Positions 35,034 to 49,300 are shown, numbered from the stretch's first letter. The stretch: 64,000 nucleotides of DNA from Sciurus carolinensis (GCF_902686445.1 NC_062222.1:42469792-42533791), one strand, 5' to 3'. Numbers and translations: made by a program. The notes: a model not told the origin generated them from the letters alone.

Positions 35034-38000
35034 CATTACTATTTAAATAAGTGAGTGGGTTTTTCTGATTCTTTTGGCTGAAAGGTAATTTCGTAAATCA
35101 TATGACAAAAACCATTCAGTGGACAGGGGTTATCTGGCTAAACCAAGTCACAAAGAACAAGGCAAAGAGAAACATTGAACAGAACCACGGCGCACAATAA
35201 GGAAGGAGGATTCCAGCAACAAGTAATAAGGTGGATTTACTACTGAACTGTCAAGCTATGAATCCAAGAATATTTGTATTTTTTAATGCCCCTGAACCAA
35301 AATAATCCCATGGGTTAAGCTAGGGCTGAGTTTGTAGGTAGAGGTTGTGTGACCTTAGATGTAATGTACTTGGACTACATATATAGGAAAGCAACATCCT
35401 ATGGTACCAGGAACACACATAGGTACTGACAGGACTTCAATAGAGAGAAATTTATTCCATGTAACTAATAGTGATAGAATATTCTTTTAAATGCCTATTC
35501 TGCACTGGCAAGGGACTAAATACAATCTTTGCTTCTTCCCTTTACCTGTTATATATCTTTCTCAGCAATTCTGAATATTTCTTTCTCTGATTTTCAGTCT
35601 ATATTTTTCTATACAGTCGACTTATCACAGAAATGTGTTTTAATATTGAATCCTTTCTACTATATGCTAGAATGCAAATCTCTACTTACTCTAAAATAAT
35701 GATATTTATGAGAAACTATGTTTTTGCAATTAATTGCAAGAACAAGTTCACAAAGGTAATGTTACAGCAATAACTTTTGTTAACAATGAAAACAACTTGA
35801 CTATTTCAAGCAATTCCTAAAGATAATGTTTCTTGCATATTTGAGAATGGCCTAACTGTAATAAAGAGCATTGCATCAATAAATAACAATCTATTTGAGA
35901 TGATTAGGACAAACTCTTAATCCTATTCTAAAACCTATTAGAAATGGCTTAATCTCTCCTTGGGTCCAGCTGGAGAATTTTAGGATTTTAGGATTCCTAA
36001 AAAATAGTTTGTGTTATCTGAGATTCTAAATAGCTCAGTATATCTTTCCAATTGCATCTGCAACTGGGAGAGATGGTAGTCCTTAACTATAAGTTCTAAG
36101 GAAGAACTGAAAAGTACTCAAATTTAAAAACTTTTTCATAGTTATTCATAAATCATATTGACTTAGAATGAGAAGATAACAAAATCATTCCCAAATAAAA
36201 AAAATCTGAAGCACAATAAGGCAGAATTGGATATTTATTGAATACAAGTGCAAAATTGAGGCAAACAATAGCCAAGACCACCTCTAATCAAATCGAAGAA
36301 TATATTCTGAGGATTTACCAGTGAATAATTCTTTTCTTGGACCTCTGGTAAACATTAAGTGCAATCTTTTCTTTGTTTCTTAATACTCCGTAATTGTTTT
36401 GTTTTTGTTTTTGTTTTTGTTTTTGTTTTTTTAGGATTTAGTGTTTCTGTTTGGAAAAAACAAAAACAAAAGAACACATAAATCAAGTGAAAAATTTCAC
36501 TAAACATAAAAAAGAATGAATTCTTTTAGGCAAAGTAAATATTCTCTAAGAATCTAAAGGCTTTCTTTTTCTTGCAGGATTTTTTTTTTTTTTGAAACTT
36601 GTAGACTCTTAACACTGTGAGTCCAGTAGGTTTCCATGAATCAGATAATCATTTGATTTGCTATCATGCAAAGGTTGATTATAAACAGAAGAAAAAAATT
36701 TAGCACATTAAAATCATTATATGACAGTTTTCCACATCCTATTATATATTTTGGTAAATTATGACACACAGTATTTCATTCATATGGATTTTTATTTTAG
36801 ATTGAAAGTCAAAAATCTTAGATGAATGTCTAAATAAATTTTCAGTTAAAAAACAACATATTTCAGTGTACCATAATTAATTTCAGTCAACCAATGTGCC
36901 CTTAGTTAAAATGCTATTCAAATAAAAAGTTGCAGAAGAGAAAATCTTAAAATTAGTTTTAGGTAAGAAAGAATATCCCATTATTCTGGTTAACTAAAAA
37001 TATTTAGTTATTTACTGACTACTGAATAGCTAGCTAAAAATTTAACAAATAGAAACATGTATTTAGAAAATTTTTCAACTATCGGTCTAATAAATGGAAT
37101 TTTGACAGAAGAAAAGCTGGTTCTTAAAGCTAAATAAACTGTTGGCCTACATTGGCTCATGACTTTGTCCTCACCTAACACAGTGTAGAAGACATCATAA
37201 ATCACATTGTGCTGCAATGAAATTGATGTCACCATTGAAGTTTTCCAATTTTCCCATACATAAAGACAAAAGATAGAGATTTATGAAGTAAACTATAGAA
37301 AGATTTTGGAACATTTGTATATCACACTGCTGAATTCACAGTTCCTCAATGAAGTATTTTACATTTTGCACAAGGCTCCTATTATATTCTTTATTTCCCT
37401 AAAACAGTAGTCTTTCTGCTCATGAGCACTGTGTAGTCTAAGGAGTAGAAAGGGTGACTCTAATGCCAATTGTGTAGAGCTAGAGGCATTCACTTGCCTT
37501 GAAGGAAGAGGCTGTGGAACATTTGTCTTACTTGAAATCATGGTAGCTCTATTACCACCCTCAAGCAAACATTTATTTTCCCATTCCTTGAGATGAACAA
37601 AACAGCCAACTCCAACATTTTTCTTAGAAGAAAATAGTAATTATCCTTATTTCTACTCTTATTATACTCTATCATTTGAAGGAAGGACACTCAGAGCTGG
37701 CCTGAACCCACACAGAAGCCATGGTGTTCTGTTGATCCATCAGACCAGCAACATCAGAGAAGGCCACTCTGTGACTGTGAAAGAAGACAAAAACAAAACC
37801 ATTTCACAACCATGCTTGAGCAAGCTACAAATCAGGTCACTGTAAAAACACAAACATCATCAAATGCCTCCCTCTCTCAGCTAAGATGGATAACCAACTT
37901 TATAAGTTTCACATCAATTATAGATTTAGTCTCACTCTTCTGGCATCTAAGATAAAATTCATTAAGATATCCAAACACAGAAAACTTCTGTTTTCTTGAA

Positions 38001-38069
38001 CTCTCTTCAAGATCACCTGCCACAAGCCTAAATCCTATAGCAAGTTCCTTCTCTTACTTTCATATTGAG
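35031..38069. other. No recognised gene or repeat family
   Basis: AT-rich sequence. Apart from a GTTTTT repeat near 36396-36432 and a T run near 36580, nothing stands out. Confidence 0.4.
36396..36432. repeat. (GTTTTT)n microsatellite
   Basis: Five GTTTT/GTTTTT units in a row. Confidence 0.9.
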
Positions 38070-38420
38070 TGTCTTAGTACATTCATGCTGCTAAAACAAA
38101 ATACCTGAAACTGGATATAGCAGAAATTCATATCCCACAGTTCTGGAGATTAGGAAGTTCAAAATCAAGGAGCCAACAGATTTGGTGACTGGCAAGGGCT
38201 GCTCTCTGCTCCATAGATGGCTCTTATTGCTGCATACTTATATGTTGGAAGGTGGAAAAAGGTCCTATCTCATTTCTTGGAGCCCTTTTTAAAAGGAACG
38301 TGGAACTCTCATGCCTTAATTATTTCCCAAAAGGTTCTACCTCTTAAACCTATTGCATGGGGGATTGAGTTTCAACATGAAGTTTGGAAAGGACATAAAC
38401 ATTCAAAGGGTAGCACTGAG
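38070..38420 (-). mobile_element. MaLR (MST/MLT1-type) LTR, reverse orientation
   Basis: Near-complete order of landmarks: gtcttagtacattcatgctg, aaaacaaaatacctgaaact, cccacagttctggagattag, caagggctgctctctgctcc, ccttaattatttcccaaaag, ggattgagtttcaacatgaa and ggacataaacattcaaagg. In reverse complement this reads from the LTR start to its end. About 350 bases, solo. Confidence 0.75.
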
Positions 38421-38580
38421 CACTCCACAGCTACCATGTTGTAGGATCTCCCTCGCTGCACCAACATCCATGCATCAACAGGTGCATTCATGTTGGTCTT
38501 TGACTAATGGACATCAACTAGTCTCACTAGTGTAGCATATTTTAGTTTTCAGGACTACTTAATCAAAGACATTTAACCTA

Positions 38581-38789
38581 TGAGATATGGTGGCACACAC
38601 CTGTAATACCAGCAGTTTGGGAGACTGAAGCAGGAGGATCACAAGTTTAAGGCCAGATTCAGCAATTTAACAAGGTCCTAAGCAACTTAGTATGACCCTG
38701 TCTCAAAATGAAAAAATAAAAAGGCTTGGAATTATCTCAGTGCTAAAGCACCCCTGGGTTGGGTCCTTAGTACCCAAAAAAAAAAAAAA
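38581..38789 (+). mobile_element. Full-length B1-ID type SINE with target-site duplication
   Basis: The element holds a B1-like left half (tggtggcacacacctgtaat, ggaggatcacaagtttaagg, agtatgaccctgtctcaaaa), an A-rich linker, an ID-like right half (attatctcagtgctaaagca, gggttgggtccttagtaccc) and an A tail. Flanks aaagacatttaaccta (38565-38580) and aaagacatataaccta (38790-38805) are a 16-bp duplication with one mismatch. Its RNA polymerase III boxes are partly mutated. Confidence 0.9.
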
Positions 38790-38805
38790 AAAGACATATA
38801 ACCTA

Positions 38806-39739
38806 AAGAGTGAACCCGGGTACTACACACAGATTCAAGATGTCCAAACCTTAATTCTGTTCTGGTTTATTTTTTCATCTGGCATTACTGTATTTCTGGC
38901 CTATGATGTATAAACTAGTTTTCTTTAATCCACTAAGAAATAATCTTATCTCCAACCATGAGGCAATGAAATCAAAACTCTTTTAAAAAGATACATCACT
39001 GAAGAAGTAAGGTGTAGCTTTAAGATAATTGAAGATAATCAGGAAACTCCTCCCTGCTGTGTCATTTTGAATTATGCATATCTTCAAACTAGTGCAAGAC
39101 CAACTTTTAGGTATTTTTCATATTCAACTGGGGATATAGTCTGATGATCAATGAATAGAACTATTCACATTGTGTTGCAAATCTTTAGTAAAGGTTTGAT
39201 TAATGTAAGGCAAGTTAATAATAAAAAAAAGTGGAGCTTTGATACCATTTGATGATATTAACTCCAAACAACAAAAAGCATTCAAATCTTGCCTCACCAA
39301 TCTATCATGATCAATCCTACCTGGTTTCTATACAATTATGCACAAAAACATGGTAGAAGGGGGATCAAATGGTCTTTGATTTCATATCTGAACAATGCAA
39401 ATTTCTGATAAAGATTTAATTCATGCACAGAATCTCTACTGAGTTTAAGCTTTAAGCTTGATGGGGCTTTCTAATTTGCTTTTTAAATATTATTATTGGA
39501 ACCAACATGTCCAGATGTATCTTAGAGGTAAAAAGAAGGTGAGACAGAGGAAGTGGGTGAGGGGATGGAGAAAGAGACACTATATAATATAAGAGAGATG
39601 GATATCTGGGTCCTTCATAAGACTCCATGTTCATACTTAACACAGCTGTAGTGGATCAGAAATATTTAAAGAGGACCAGTAGCCCCTTCATTCACAAAAT
39701 GAATTTCTTACACTTCACTCCATCATATTGGTGTCTCCA
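38806..39739. other. No recognised feature
   Basis: No supported gene or repeat. Confidence 0.4.
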
Positions 39740-39995
39740 TTTCCTTTAGAGGATTAAGGAACTTGAAGATCAGGCCATCAGTGTTCAAGTGTCAGCTCTG
39801 CTTCTTATGAACTCTGTGACTTTGGACAAATTATTTAGCCTTCAATGTTCTTTCCTCAAGCACAAATTTAGAATAAAATTACCCACCTCATTTTGCTTCT
39901 GTGTAGATTCAATAAATAAATATATATAAAATTCTTAGACCACTGCTTCTTACACAGTGGGTGCCACACATTATATTTTTATCATTATTATTATT
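39740..39995 (+). repeat. MIR SINE, plus strand
   Basis: gtgtcagctctgcttcttatg, aactctgtgactttggacaa, attatttagccttcaatgtt, aaaattacccacctcatttt and gaccactgcttcttacacag follow the MIR consensus from the tRNA-like head through the core to the tail. Confidence 0.75.
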
Positions 39996-42900
39996 CACTG
40001 AAAACTAAGAAAGAAATGTGAACCTGGTGTGTAAAGACTGACAACTGTCATCTCCCCTATACTCATTTGGCTTTTAGAACACACAGAGATGAGATCCTGA
40101 AGCATATCAAGGCAATTCTTTTCCCATCATCTTCTCCCTACTCCCTAAATAAACACAATCGCTGCTTTCCCAAGATAGGAGAGATGGGCAATTTGCCTGG
40201 GAAATACATCTGAACAGACATTAGTTAGGTTATCTCCAAGGCTGCAGCATATACAAGATTGAAAAATCACTCCCTAATCTACTATGAATTGCAAAATATG
40301 CCTAACCATGATATTACACCACATTCACTAGGGGAGGTTTTTCAATTAGTACCACATGGTACAAAAGCAGTTAAGGAAAAAAAAAACACCTCCATATTGG
40401 AACCCTCCTCTCCTTACTAAAGTTTCACAGAAAAATTAAATTTAAAATTAATCCCATTTTTAGATTATAATAAAAAGATATTAAAACCTAAAATTATCCT
40501 CCAATTTTTCTCATTCTTAGCAAACAGATTCTAACTCAGGGGACTTAGTAGAATTTTAGTTTGTTTTTCACCATGTATCTCTAGAGACATCAACTACCAT
40601 CTGTAGCATTTCCAAGGTTGGATTAATTCAATCCCAAGTCTCATATTGTCCTATTTTTCAACACCTGAAATGGTTACAAGAAACAAAAAAAATCACAGAA
40701 TTAGTTCTTTACATGAGAAAAATGCAAGTTCCTATGAGAAATGATGGTATTAGACAGGACTTCAACTCTGGTTAATAGAAAAAATATATGTGGCAGAGCA
40801 GTTTATGATACTCTTGGATGTGAAGACTCCAGCTGTGACATCAATTCTCCCTCCCTCTCTCCCTCTCCCCCTTGCCATCTGTGGGGCTCTGCATCTTCTC
40901 TGAATCCTGCATCCATAGGCAAACCTAGCAATGTGGTCCTCAACTACTTCAAAGTATATAATTACAGTAGCATTTCTGGAAGAAAGTGATATGCTCTGCC
41001 TAAGAGTTAAAATAAAAATATCTTATCCTGAGATTTAGCTTCACTGGAGGGTAACAGGTCACCTGCATATCAAAGGTCAGTTAATGAGCAAGTGGAGACC
41101 AGAGAGAGGATAAAAGAAAAAAACTTTATTGGCTTAATACTGTCCAGGATACCCATCTGTGCATACTAGTTGTTCAAAGTTCATAACAAAACTCAATTTG
41201 AGGAGGAAATTCTATTAATCAATTAATTTTACTGTCATATACTTTTCACCATGCTCTGTAGAATTCAATATCTTTTTATCTCTGTGCTTTTGTTGTTGAA
41301 CTTCATAATCTCTGCCTCTACAGCCTGCCTAAGAATCAATAAGAACGAGACCATGTGCTTTTCTTGCAAATGTCATCGTAATCAAAGCTCAGTCCTGTGA
41401 CGCTGCTGTTGGCATTTCTCAAGCCCATATATTAGAAACCAAATTTTAAACAATGACTCCAACATTGTCTTTACACTTCTTTTTAGAGACTTTTTCTTGA
41501 GGCTTTGTTAACATCCTTGCTCTGTTTATTTCTGAATATAGTGGGACCTGACTTCCAATAAAGAATGAAATCATTTGTTTAACCTCAACTAGGAAAGGGG
41601 AGGAAGGGAAAAAGGCAAGAAAAAGAAACCCACATATAAGATTTGAAAAATTTTAAAAACCTACAGATTCCGAGACTTTCAATTCCATGCCACACACCAA
41701 TTCCAGGAACTAACAATGCAGATGCCAAAAATCTTTTCACACTTAATCTCAGAGATTTCTCTGGACCTGGCAACCTTATTCAAGAAAAAAAAATTAAATA
41801 AAAAATTTAACTAGAAAATGTTTTATGGTTAGTGTAACCATTCATTAGCAAGAATCAATTGCTCTCATTTCTGTGGTCTCTGAAGAACAAGAAAATAAAC
41901 ATTTATCTATGGCAGAGATATTTTTTCACTTTAAGATCCCAAATAAGCCTGATCATACCCAAATGAATTGTGCTTGCAAACAACAAACACCAGCTGCCAT
42001 ATTTCTTCCCAAATCTTTTATCTCCTTATACAATAAATTTATCCCCAAATGCTGACTGCTATGTAACTCCATACTTGAAATTAAGAAAGCAGAAACTGGG
42101 ATGGGCTTGGGTGTTTTTTTGATGGTATTGGAATGCCCAAATCATGGTGTTTTGTGCAAGTGGCAAGTGCTTTGTTTCATTATGACTTAGAGGGTGGCCA
42201 GTGTGAGGATGCTAAGTCTAGAAAGGCATACTAACCTGCACTTAAGTTACCTATGCCTTCATTTATATTACCGCATAGATTTTACTACCTGGACAGTGAG
42301 AATCTTCACATGGTGAAAGTGTAACTTGTTTATATTCAACTCAGTATTAAAAAGAAATACTTCAATTTTTATTAAACATTTATGTTTCTGTTTAAAAGGG
42401 TATGAGTAATTGAAGAGTATGAGTTCAGAATTCATTTTTGGTATTTAAAACTAACTCATTTGGAATTGGAAAATCACACTCACGAATGTCATTTTTTGTA
42501 ATCTTAAGACAGTATTTTCATACCCTATTAGTAACATTTTTAGACAAGCCCTGAAAACATTACTCAACTTCAAGAGTTAATCCCTAAAAAAGTATCGCCA
42601 CATTTTACTGATTTTCCAGCAATTAAACTATGTGATTTAACTCAGTGAGCAGAATATCTTGTCCTATGTTCCAGTAATGTTGACCCACAGTGTCTTTTTG
42701 AAATGACCCTGCATTCCTGGGCTCCACTAAAAGAAATATATATATTGACATTTCTTCTAAGATACAGAGTTGCTTTCAAATAAGAAGGAAATTTGTCAAA
42801 GAAATGTGAGGGGAAAGCAAAATCCAACTTCCTGGAAGGAAGTCATGGATCATAAGCTTTCAAGTCCTGAGATAGCTGGTCTTTCTATCACTCTGGAATC

Positions 42901-43929
42901 ATTATTTCTTATTCTCCTTTCTTGGCACGCCCTCTACTTATTGCTTCAAAGCACTGGATATTACAAAAGTTCACACAACTTAAAATGGTCACTGTGACCA
43001 TGAATCCGCATTCTTTGAATGCCTTATTTTAAATTCTCATGGAAGAAATTCTGACTGGTCACCGGTCATCATTGCACAGTTATGCTTGGGTTATTCTCCT
43101 CTCTGGACACATGCTGCTCCCAAAACCATCTGTACTCAAGCCATGAAGCTAGACTCAGGATTTGCTGGTGGTGGGAAGGTCCTAGTGAAGGGGAAAAGAG
43201 TCAGAGGTAATTCATTCAAGTAGATGATCATCTCTTTTATAATAAGTGATAACTGAACAAATAGGCTATGATGGCTACTTTTTCTTCTATCTATCTGAGT
43301 TCTAGTCTTCACACTACAGTTCAAAATTACTAACCACAACCTCAAAGTTTGACCCCCTCTTTCCTTCTTCCTCAGTTTTAAATTCAAGTAAATTGGTAAA
43401 ATCAAGAGGATCCTGAAGTTATATAAATTTTTATCTCATTATTTGGAATAATTATTTTGACAATTAGAATTTGAAATTTAGAAAAATGTTATGGGATAAA
43501 TTTATAAAGAAAAGCAGTGACAACTAAGAGATAAAAACAGACTTATCACCATGGTAACTAGATTTTTACACATGTACTAACCGTGCTTCCAGAATAAATA
43601 ACAAACATATTTAGTGGAAAGGAAACATTTACATTTGAAATGAGAAAAGTAACTCTAGTGTTATAATTATATACTGAGGCACCACTAAGAAACAATATTC
43701 ACAAAAATTATTTTTCTGTCCTTTCTGCCCTTCTATTTATCTCTAATTAAACAATCAGATAGTTGAAGACAGGAATACTTCATCATAACAAAGCAAAATG
43801 ACAAGATTCTGCACGCTTGATTGCTTATTTCCCTCAGAAGCAAGAGTGTAGATGAAATAAATAAGGGAAATTCTTAATAAATTACTTGCTTTTTAAACAA
43901 AATCACTTTTAGAATTAAGAGCAAACATT
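39996..43929. other. No recognised gene or repeat family
   Basis: A long stretch of AT-rich sequence. Short open frames (60 to 90 codons) occur on both strands, without domains. It may contain unique or very old sequence. Confidence 0.4.
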
Positions 43930-44110
43930 TTGATAACTCATGCTCTAGGGCATCATGCTAAATGCTTTACCTATAAGATCATAACTCATTTTAATACCAG
44001 CCCTGTGGGTGGAAGCTATCTTATTATGCTTTCCATTTTACGAATGGGGAAACTGAGGCTCAAATTTTTTTTTTAATTAGCAGCAAATTGTGAAATCCAG
44101 AGAAGTAGGA
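43930..44110 (-). repeat. MIR SINE, minus strand
   Basis: Read on the plus strand: gctaaatgctttacctataa, cataactcattttaatacca, ctatcttattatgctttcca, ttttacgaatggggaaactg and aggctcaaatt. This is the reverse complement of MIR. Confidence 0.75.
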
Positions 44111-45759
44111 AAATCTCAAGAGTAACTGGTAAGAGACCATTCTGAAGCCAGCTGTTGCATGGAGAGAACAAGTCTTTGGCTAGAGTAACCATTTATAAAT
44201 AAATGATCTTCTTAATTTGGGTATTGGCGTAAGCAGGAATTTTCCAGACTTATTCTTGAGGAATGAACTATAGGAAACATTAATGACAAGCCCTACCTCT
44301 CAAGCTCCTAATTGTTGAGCTATACTTCAGATGAAATCAATTATGTATTGGTGTTTATTTGGCACACAAAATATTCTAAGTCAAAGATAACCCCACAGAA
44401 TCTATTACTTGAATGATTTTTGTCAAATTACCTAACAATCTAGTTATCTGTCCATTTATCTGAAAATTAAGTTTCTATGACAATGGAAAGTTCTAACTTT
44501 CTGTGATTTTATGGGGACATTTTTGTTGTTTATTTCAGCTCTCCCACCCCTCTCTCACCATTTGTTTTCTTTAGGATGAAGTCTGTTCATAAGTCTGTTT
44601 ATTAAATCAAGCATTTGGCTCTGTATCAATCTTGAAGGAATTCACTTCAATTCATATTTAAATAATCAAGACAAGAAGTGCAGCCCTATGACTAAAACTA
44701 AACTAAAACCCATAAAACAGTTTACATTTTCTCTGCTTTAAAAAATAAATATGTCAGTCTGATTTTTTTCTTTAATAGCTGTTAGCAGAATAGAACTAGT
44801 TCCGCTAATTAGCAGAACAGAAAACTAGAAAAGCCATATCATCTTGGTCATGTTCTTTCTCAAGAAAATGGTGATCATTTTGAACAGACAATTGATATTC
44901 TACACCAGGTGGGAGTCTTATGAGTCCTTAAAACTTCACAGTGAATTAAAAGCATGCTAAACTCAAAGGAATTGGTATACACACACACACAAAATAAAAT
45001 CTACAGAATTTAGAACTAACACAGATCTTTGGAAATACTTCATCAAATAATAATTTGATAAAATAGAAGTACGGCTGGTATTCCTAATCTAATGAAGGTA
45101 TGTTAACCAGCAGTCCTGTGAGTTTGATTCTAGGAGAAATTTTCAAATGCTTTCTACATCTCATTTTACCATAAAACTACCATACTGTGAATTTATTCAT
45201 GAAATCATTTTATGAGATGATCAGCAAGATAGTTACCAGTAAAACCCTCGTATATCTTAAAATGCCAAACTAGGAGTACAGATTCCTCCTGGAATTGGTT
45301 TTCCCTTCTTCTAAAATGTGGTTCAAAGTCCACTTAATTATACATGTAGATGTAATTAAAAAAGAAATGCTGTTCTTGTCTCCCCTGGAACTTCAAGCTC
45401 ATGGTGACAATTAAACAAAGATTAAGGGACAATCAAGAATTACTAAAAATATTTCAAATATTTAATTTGAAGTTGTTCCGTCTTTTGATTAAATTAGCAT
45501 TATACAAACATGCCAGAAGGAAAATATACTTCCTTCCTGCAGTTTTCAAATATTATCAGTGAACATTTATCAAGTTTTAAGTAGATGGATTATATTGTTG
45601 GTTTTCAGGTAATCCAGTGAAAATGCATCCTTATTATCTTGTACTGTTTGCTTTGTAGTAAATTATAACATTTTAGAAAGCCTTCTATATTTTCCTGTAG
45701 GGAACATTCCTCAAGCTTATTTGACAGCAGTTGCTGATACAATGGTTTAAATAAATTCA
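44111..45759. other. No recognised feature
   Basis: No supported gene or repeat. A short (AC)6 lies at about 44981-44992. Confidence 0.4.
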
Positions 45760-46036
45760 ACAGTCTGGATGGGGAGACTGAGGAAATGGTAAAGACTCAC
45801 CATGGATTGTAAACCTTTGGAGTTACTGAGGATGAGCTACGAGCTGAGGGAAAGCTTCGCTCAACAGGCATCACGGCAAGCTATGATGTGAGTTCGCCCA
45901 TAGTGCCTCGCCTCATACTGTGTGCTGGAGCCTTGCCCTTCTCCTACTCCTTTGTCTCAGACTTGTTGCTACACAGAATCACGTAGGGATACTTGGTTTG
46001 TTTATATTAGTACAATGTATAGCTTACTGATAGGTT
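45760..46036 (+). repeat. Possible left half of an LTR cut by the L1 composite
   Basis: CpG-bearing sequence (gaaagcttcgctcaacaggc, catcacggcaagctatgatg, gttcgcccatagtgcctcgc) stands out from its AT-rich surroundings. Joined across the L1 composite with 56589-56755 it would run into a TATA-like cctataaatgtc and a U5-like tail. A retroviral LTR is the best guess. Family and limits are unknown. Confidence 0.3.
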
Positions 46037-46048
46037 GATTCTGTTATG
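46037..46048. repeat. Left target-site duplication of the L1 composite
   Basis: gattctgttatg, identical to 56577-56588. It lies directly outside the short T run that marks the 3' end of the left L1. Confidence 0.85.
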
Positions 46049-46261
46049 CTTTTTTTTAACTTTTTTATTATTGTAAACAAATGGGATACATGTTGTTTCG
46101 CTGTACATGGAGTCAAGGCATACCATTTGTGTAATCATAAATTTACATAGGGCAATGTTGTTTCATTCATTCTGTTATTTTTTTCCCTTCCCCCCCACGA
46201 ATCCCACCTCTCTTTTCCCTCTATACAGTCCTTCCTTCCTCCATTCTTACCACCCTCCTTA

Positions 46262-46300
46262 TCCCTAACCCTAAACCTAACCCTAAACCTAACGATAACC
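46262..46300 (-). repeat. Telomere-like repeats in L1 3' UTR (copy A)
   Basis: Plus strand reads CCCTAA, CCCTAAA, CCTAA, CCCTAAA, CCTAA in tandem. On the L1 sense strand this is TTAGG/TTTAGGG-type text. The same segment with a few changes is in copy B (50382-50422), so it belongs to the L1 3' UTR and is not a chromosomal telomere remnant. Confidence 0.85.
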
Positions 46301-46324
46301 CCTCCCACCCCCTATTATATGTCC

Positions 46325-49300
46325 TCATCCACTTATCAGTGAGATCATTCGTTCTTTAGTTTTTTGAGATAGGCTTATCTCACTTAGCATGATATTCTCC
46401 AATTTCATCCATTTGCCTGCAAATGCCATAATTTTATCATTCTTTATGGCTGAGTAATATTCCATTGTATATATATGCCACAGTTTCTTTATCCATTCAT
46501 CAATTGAAGAACGTCTAGGTTGGTTCCACAATCTGGCTATGGTGAATTGAGCAGCACTGAACATTGATATGGCTGTATCTCTGTAGTATGCTGATTTTAA
46601 GTCCTTTGGGTATAGGCCGAGGAGTGGGATAGATGGGTCAAATGGTGGTTCCATTTCAAGATTTCTGAGGAATCTCCATACTGCTTTCCAGAGTGGCTGC
46701 AATAATTTGCAACCCCACCAGCAATGTATGAGTGTACCTTTTTCCCCACATCCTCGCCAACACCTATCGTTGCTTGTGTTCTATATAATCGCCATTCTAA
46801 TTGGGGTGAGATGAAATCTTAGGGTAGTTTTGATTTGCATTTCTCTTATTACTAGAGATGTTGAACATTTTTTCATATATCTGTTGATTGCTTATACATC
46901 TTCTTCTGTGAAGTTTCTGTTCATTTCCTTAGCCCATTTGTTGATTGGATTATTTGTATTCTTGGTGTAGAGCTTTTTCAGTTCTTTATAGATTCTGGAA
47001 ATTAGCATTATATCTGAAGTATGAGTGGCAAAGATATTCTCCCACTCTGTAGGCTCTCTCTTCACATTACTGATAGTTTCCTTTGCTGAGAGAAAGCTTT
47101 GTAGTTTGAATCTATCCCAGTTGTTGATTCTTGCTTTTATTTCTTGTGCTATGGGAGTCCTGTTAAGGAAGTCTGATCCTAAGCCAACAAGGTGAAGGTT
47201 TGGACCTACTTTTTCTTCTATAAGATGCAGGGTCTCTGGTCTGATTCTGAGGTACTTGATCCAGTTTGAGATGAATTTTGTGCAGGGTGAGAGATAGGGG
47301 TTTAGTTTCATTCTGTTGCATATGTTTTCCAGTTTTCCCAGCACCATTTGTTGAAGAGGCTATCTTTTCTCCATTGCATATTTTTGGAACCTTTGTCTAG
47401 TATGAGAAAATTGTATTTATTTGGGTTTGTGTCCATGTCCTCTATTCTGTACCATTGATCTACCTGTCTATTTTGGTACCAATACCATGCCATTTTTGTT
47501 ACTATTGCTTTGTAATAGAGTTGAAGATCTAGTATTGCAATACCCCATGCTTCGCTCTTTCTACTGAGGATTGCTTTGGCTATTCTGGGTTTTTTATTCT
47601 TCCAGATGAATTTCATAATTGCTTGCTCTATTTCTGTAAAGTACATCATTGGGATTTTAATTGGAATTGCATTGAATCTGTTTAGCACTTTATGTAGTAT
47701 GGCCATTTTGACAATATTAAGTCTGCCTATCCAAGAATATGGGAGATCTTTCCATCTTCTAAGGTCTTCCTCAATTTCTTTCTTCAATGTTTTGTAGTTC
47801 TCATTGTAGAGGTCTTTCACCTCTTTTGTGAAATTGATTCCCAAGTATTTTATTTTTTTTGAGGCTATTGTGAATGGGGTAGTTTTCCTAACTTCTCTTT
47901 CTGAAGATTTATCACTTATATATAAAAATGCATTAGATTTATGAGCATTGATCCTGCTACTTTACTGAATTCACTTATGAGTTCTAAAAGTTTTCTGGTG
48001 GAATTTACAGGTTCCTCTAAATATATAATCATATCATCAGCGAACAGGGATAGCTTGAGTTCTTCTTTTCCAATTCATATCCCTTTAATTTATTTGGTTT
48101 GTCTAATTGCTCTGGCTAGAGTCTTTAGGACGATGTTGAATAGAAGTGGTGAAAGAGGGCATCCCTACCTTGTTCCAGTTTTTAGGGGGAATGCTTTCAG
48201 TTTTTCACCATTTAGAATGATATTGGCCATGGGCTTAGCATAGATGGCTTCTACAATGTTAAGGAATGTTCCCACTAGACCAATTTTTTTTAGTGTTTTG
48301 AGCATGAAGGGATGCTGTATTTTATCGAATGCTTTTTCTGCATCTATTGAAATAATCATGTGATTCTTAATTTTAAGTCTGTTGATATGGTGAATGACAT
48401 TTATTGATTTCCAGATGTTGAACCAACCTTGCATCCCTGGGATAAAACCCACTTGATTGTGGTGCACTATCTTTTTAATATATTTTTGGATGTGATTTGC
48501 TAAAATTTTGTTGAGAAGTTTTGCGTCGATGTTCATTAAGGATATTGGTCTGAAATTTTCCTTCCTCAATGTGTCTCTGTCTGGTTTAGGTATCAGGGTG
48601 ATATTGGCTTCATAGAATGAGTTTGGGAGGGTTCCCTCCTCTTCTATTTCATGGAATGCTTTGAGGAGTATTGGAATGAGCTCTTCTCTAAAGGTTTTGT
48701 AGAACTGGGCTGAGAACCAATCTGGTCCTGGACTTTTCTTTGTTGGTAGGCTTTTGATGACTTCTTCTATTTCATTGCTTGAAATTGATTTATTTAAGTT
48801 GTGTATGTCCTCCTCGTTCAGTTTAGATAATTCATATGTCTCTAGAAACTTGTTGATGTCCTTGAGGTGTTCTGTTTTGTTGGAGTATAGATTTTCAAAA
48901 TAGATTCTAATTATGTTTTGTATTTCAATCATGTCTGTTGTGATATTTCCTTGTTCATTCCAAATTTTAGTAATATGAGTTTTCTCCCTCTTTCTCTTTG
49001 TTAGTGTGGCTAAGGATTTATCAATTTTGTTTATTTTTTCAAAGGACCAACTATTTATTTTGTTAATTTTTCCAATTGTTTCTTTTGTTTCAATTTCTTT
49101 GTTTTCGGCTCTGATTTTAACTATTTCCTGTGTTCTACTACTTTTGGTGTTGGTCTGCTCTTCTTTTTCTAGGGCTTTGAGCTGTAGTGTTAAGTCATTT
49201 ATTTGTTGATTTCTACTTTTGTTGAATGCGCCCCATGAAATAAATTTTCCTCTAAGTACTGCTTTCATAGTGTCCCAGAGATTTCGAAATGATGTGTCTT

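Noticed and set aside
46262..46300. Interstitial telomere from chromosome fusion
   Set aside because: The same motif lies at the same L1 3' UTR position in copy B, so it belongs to the element.
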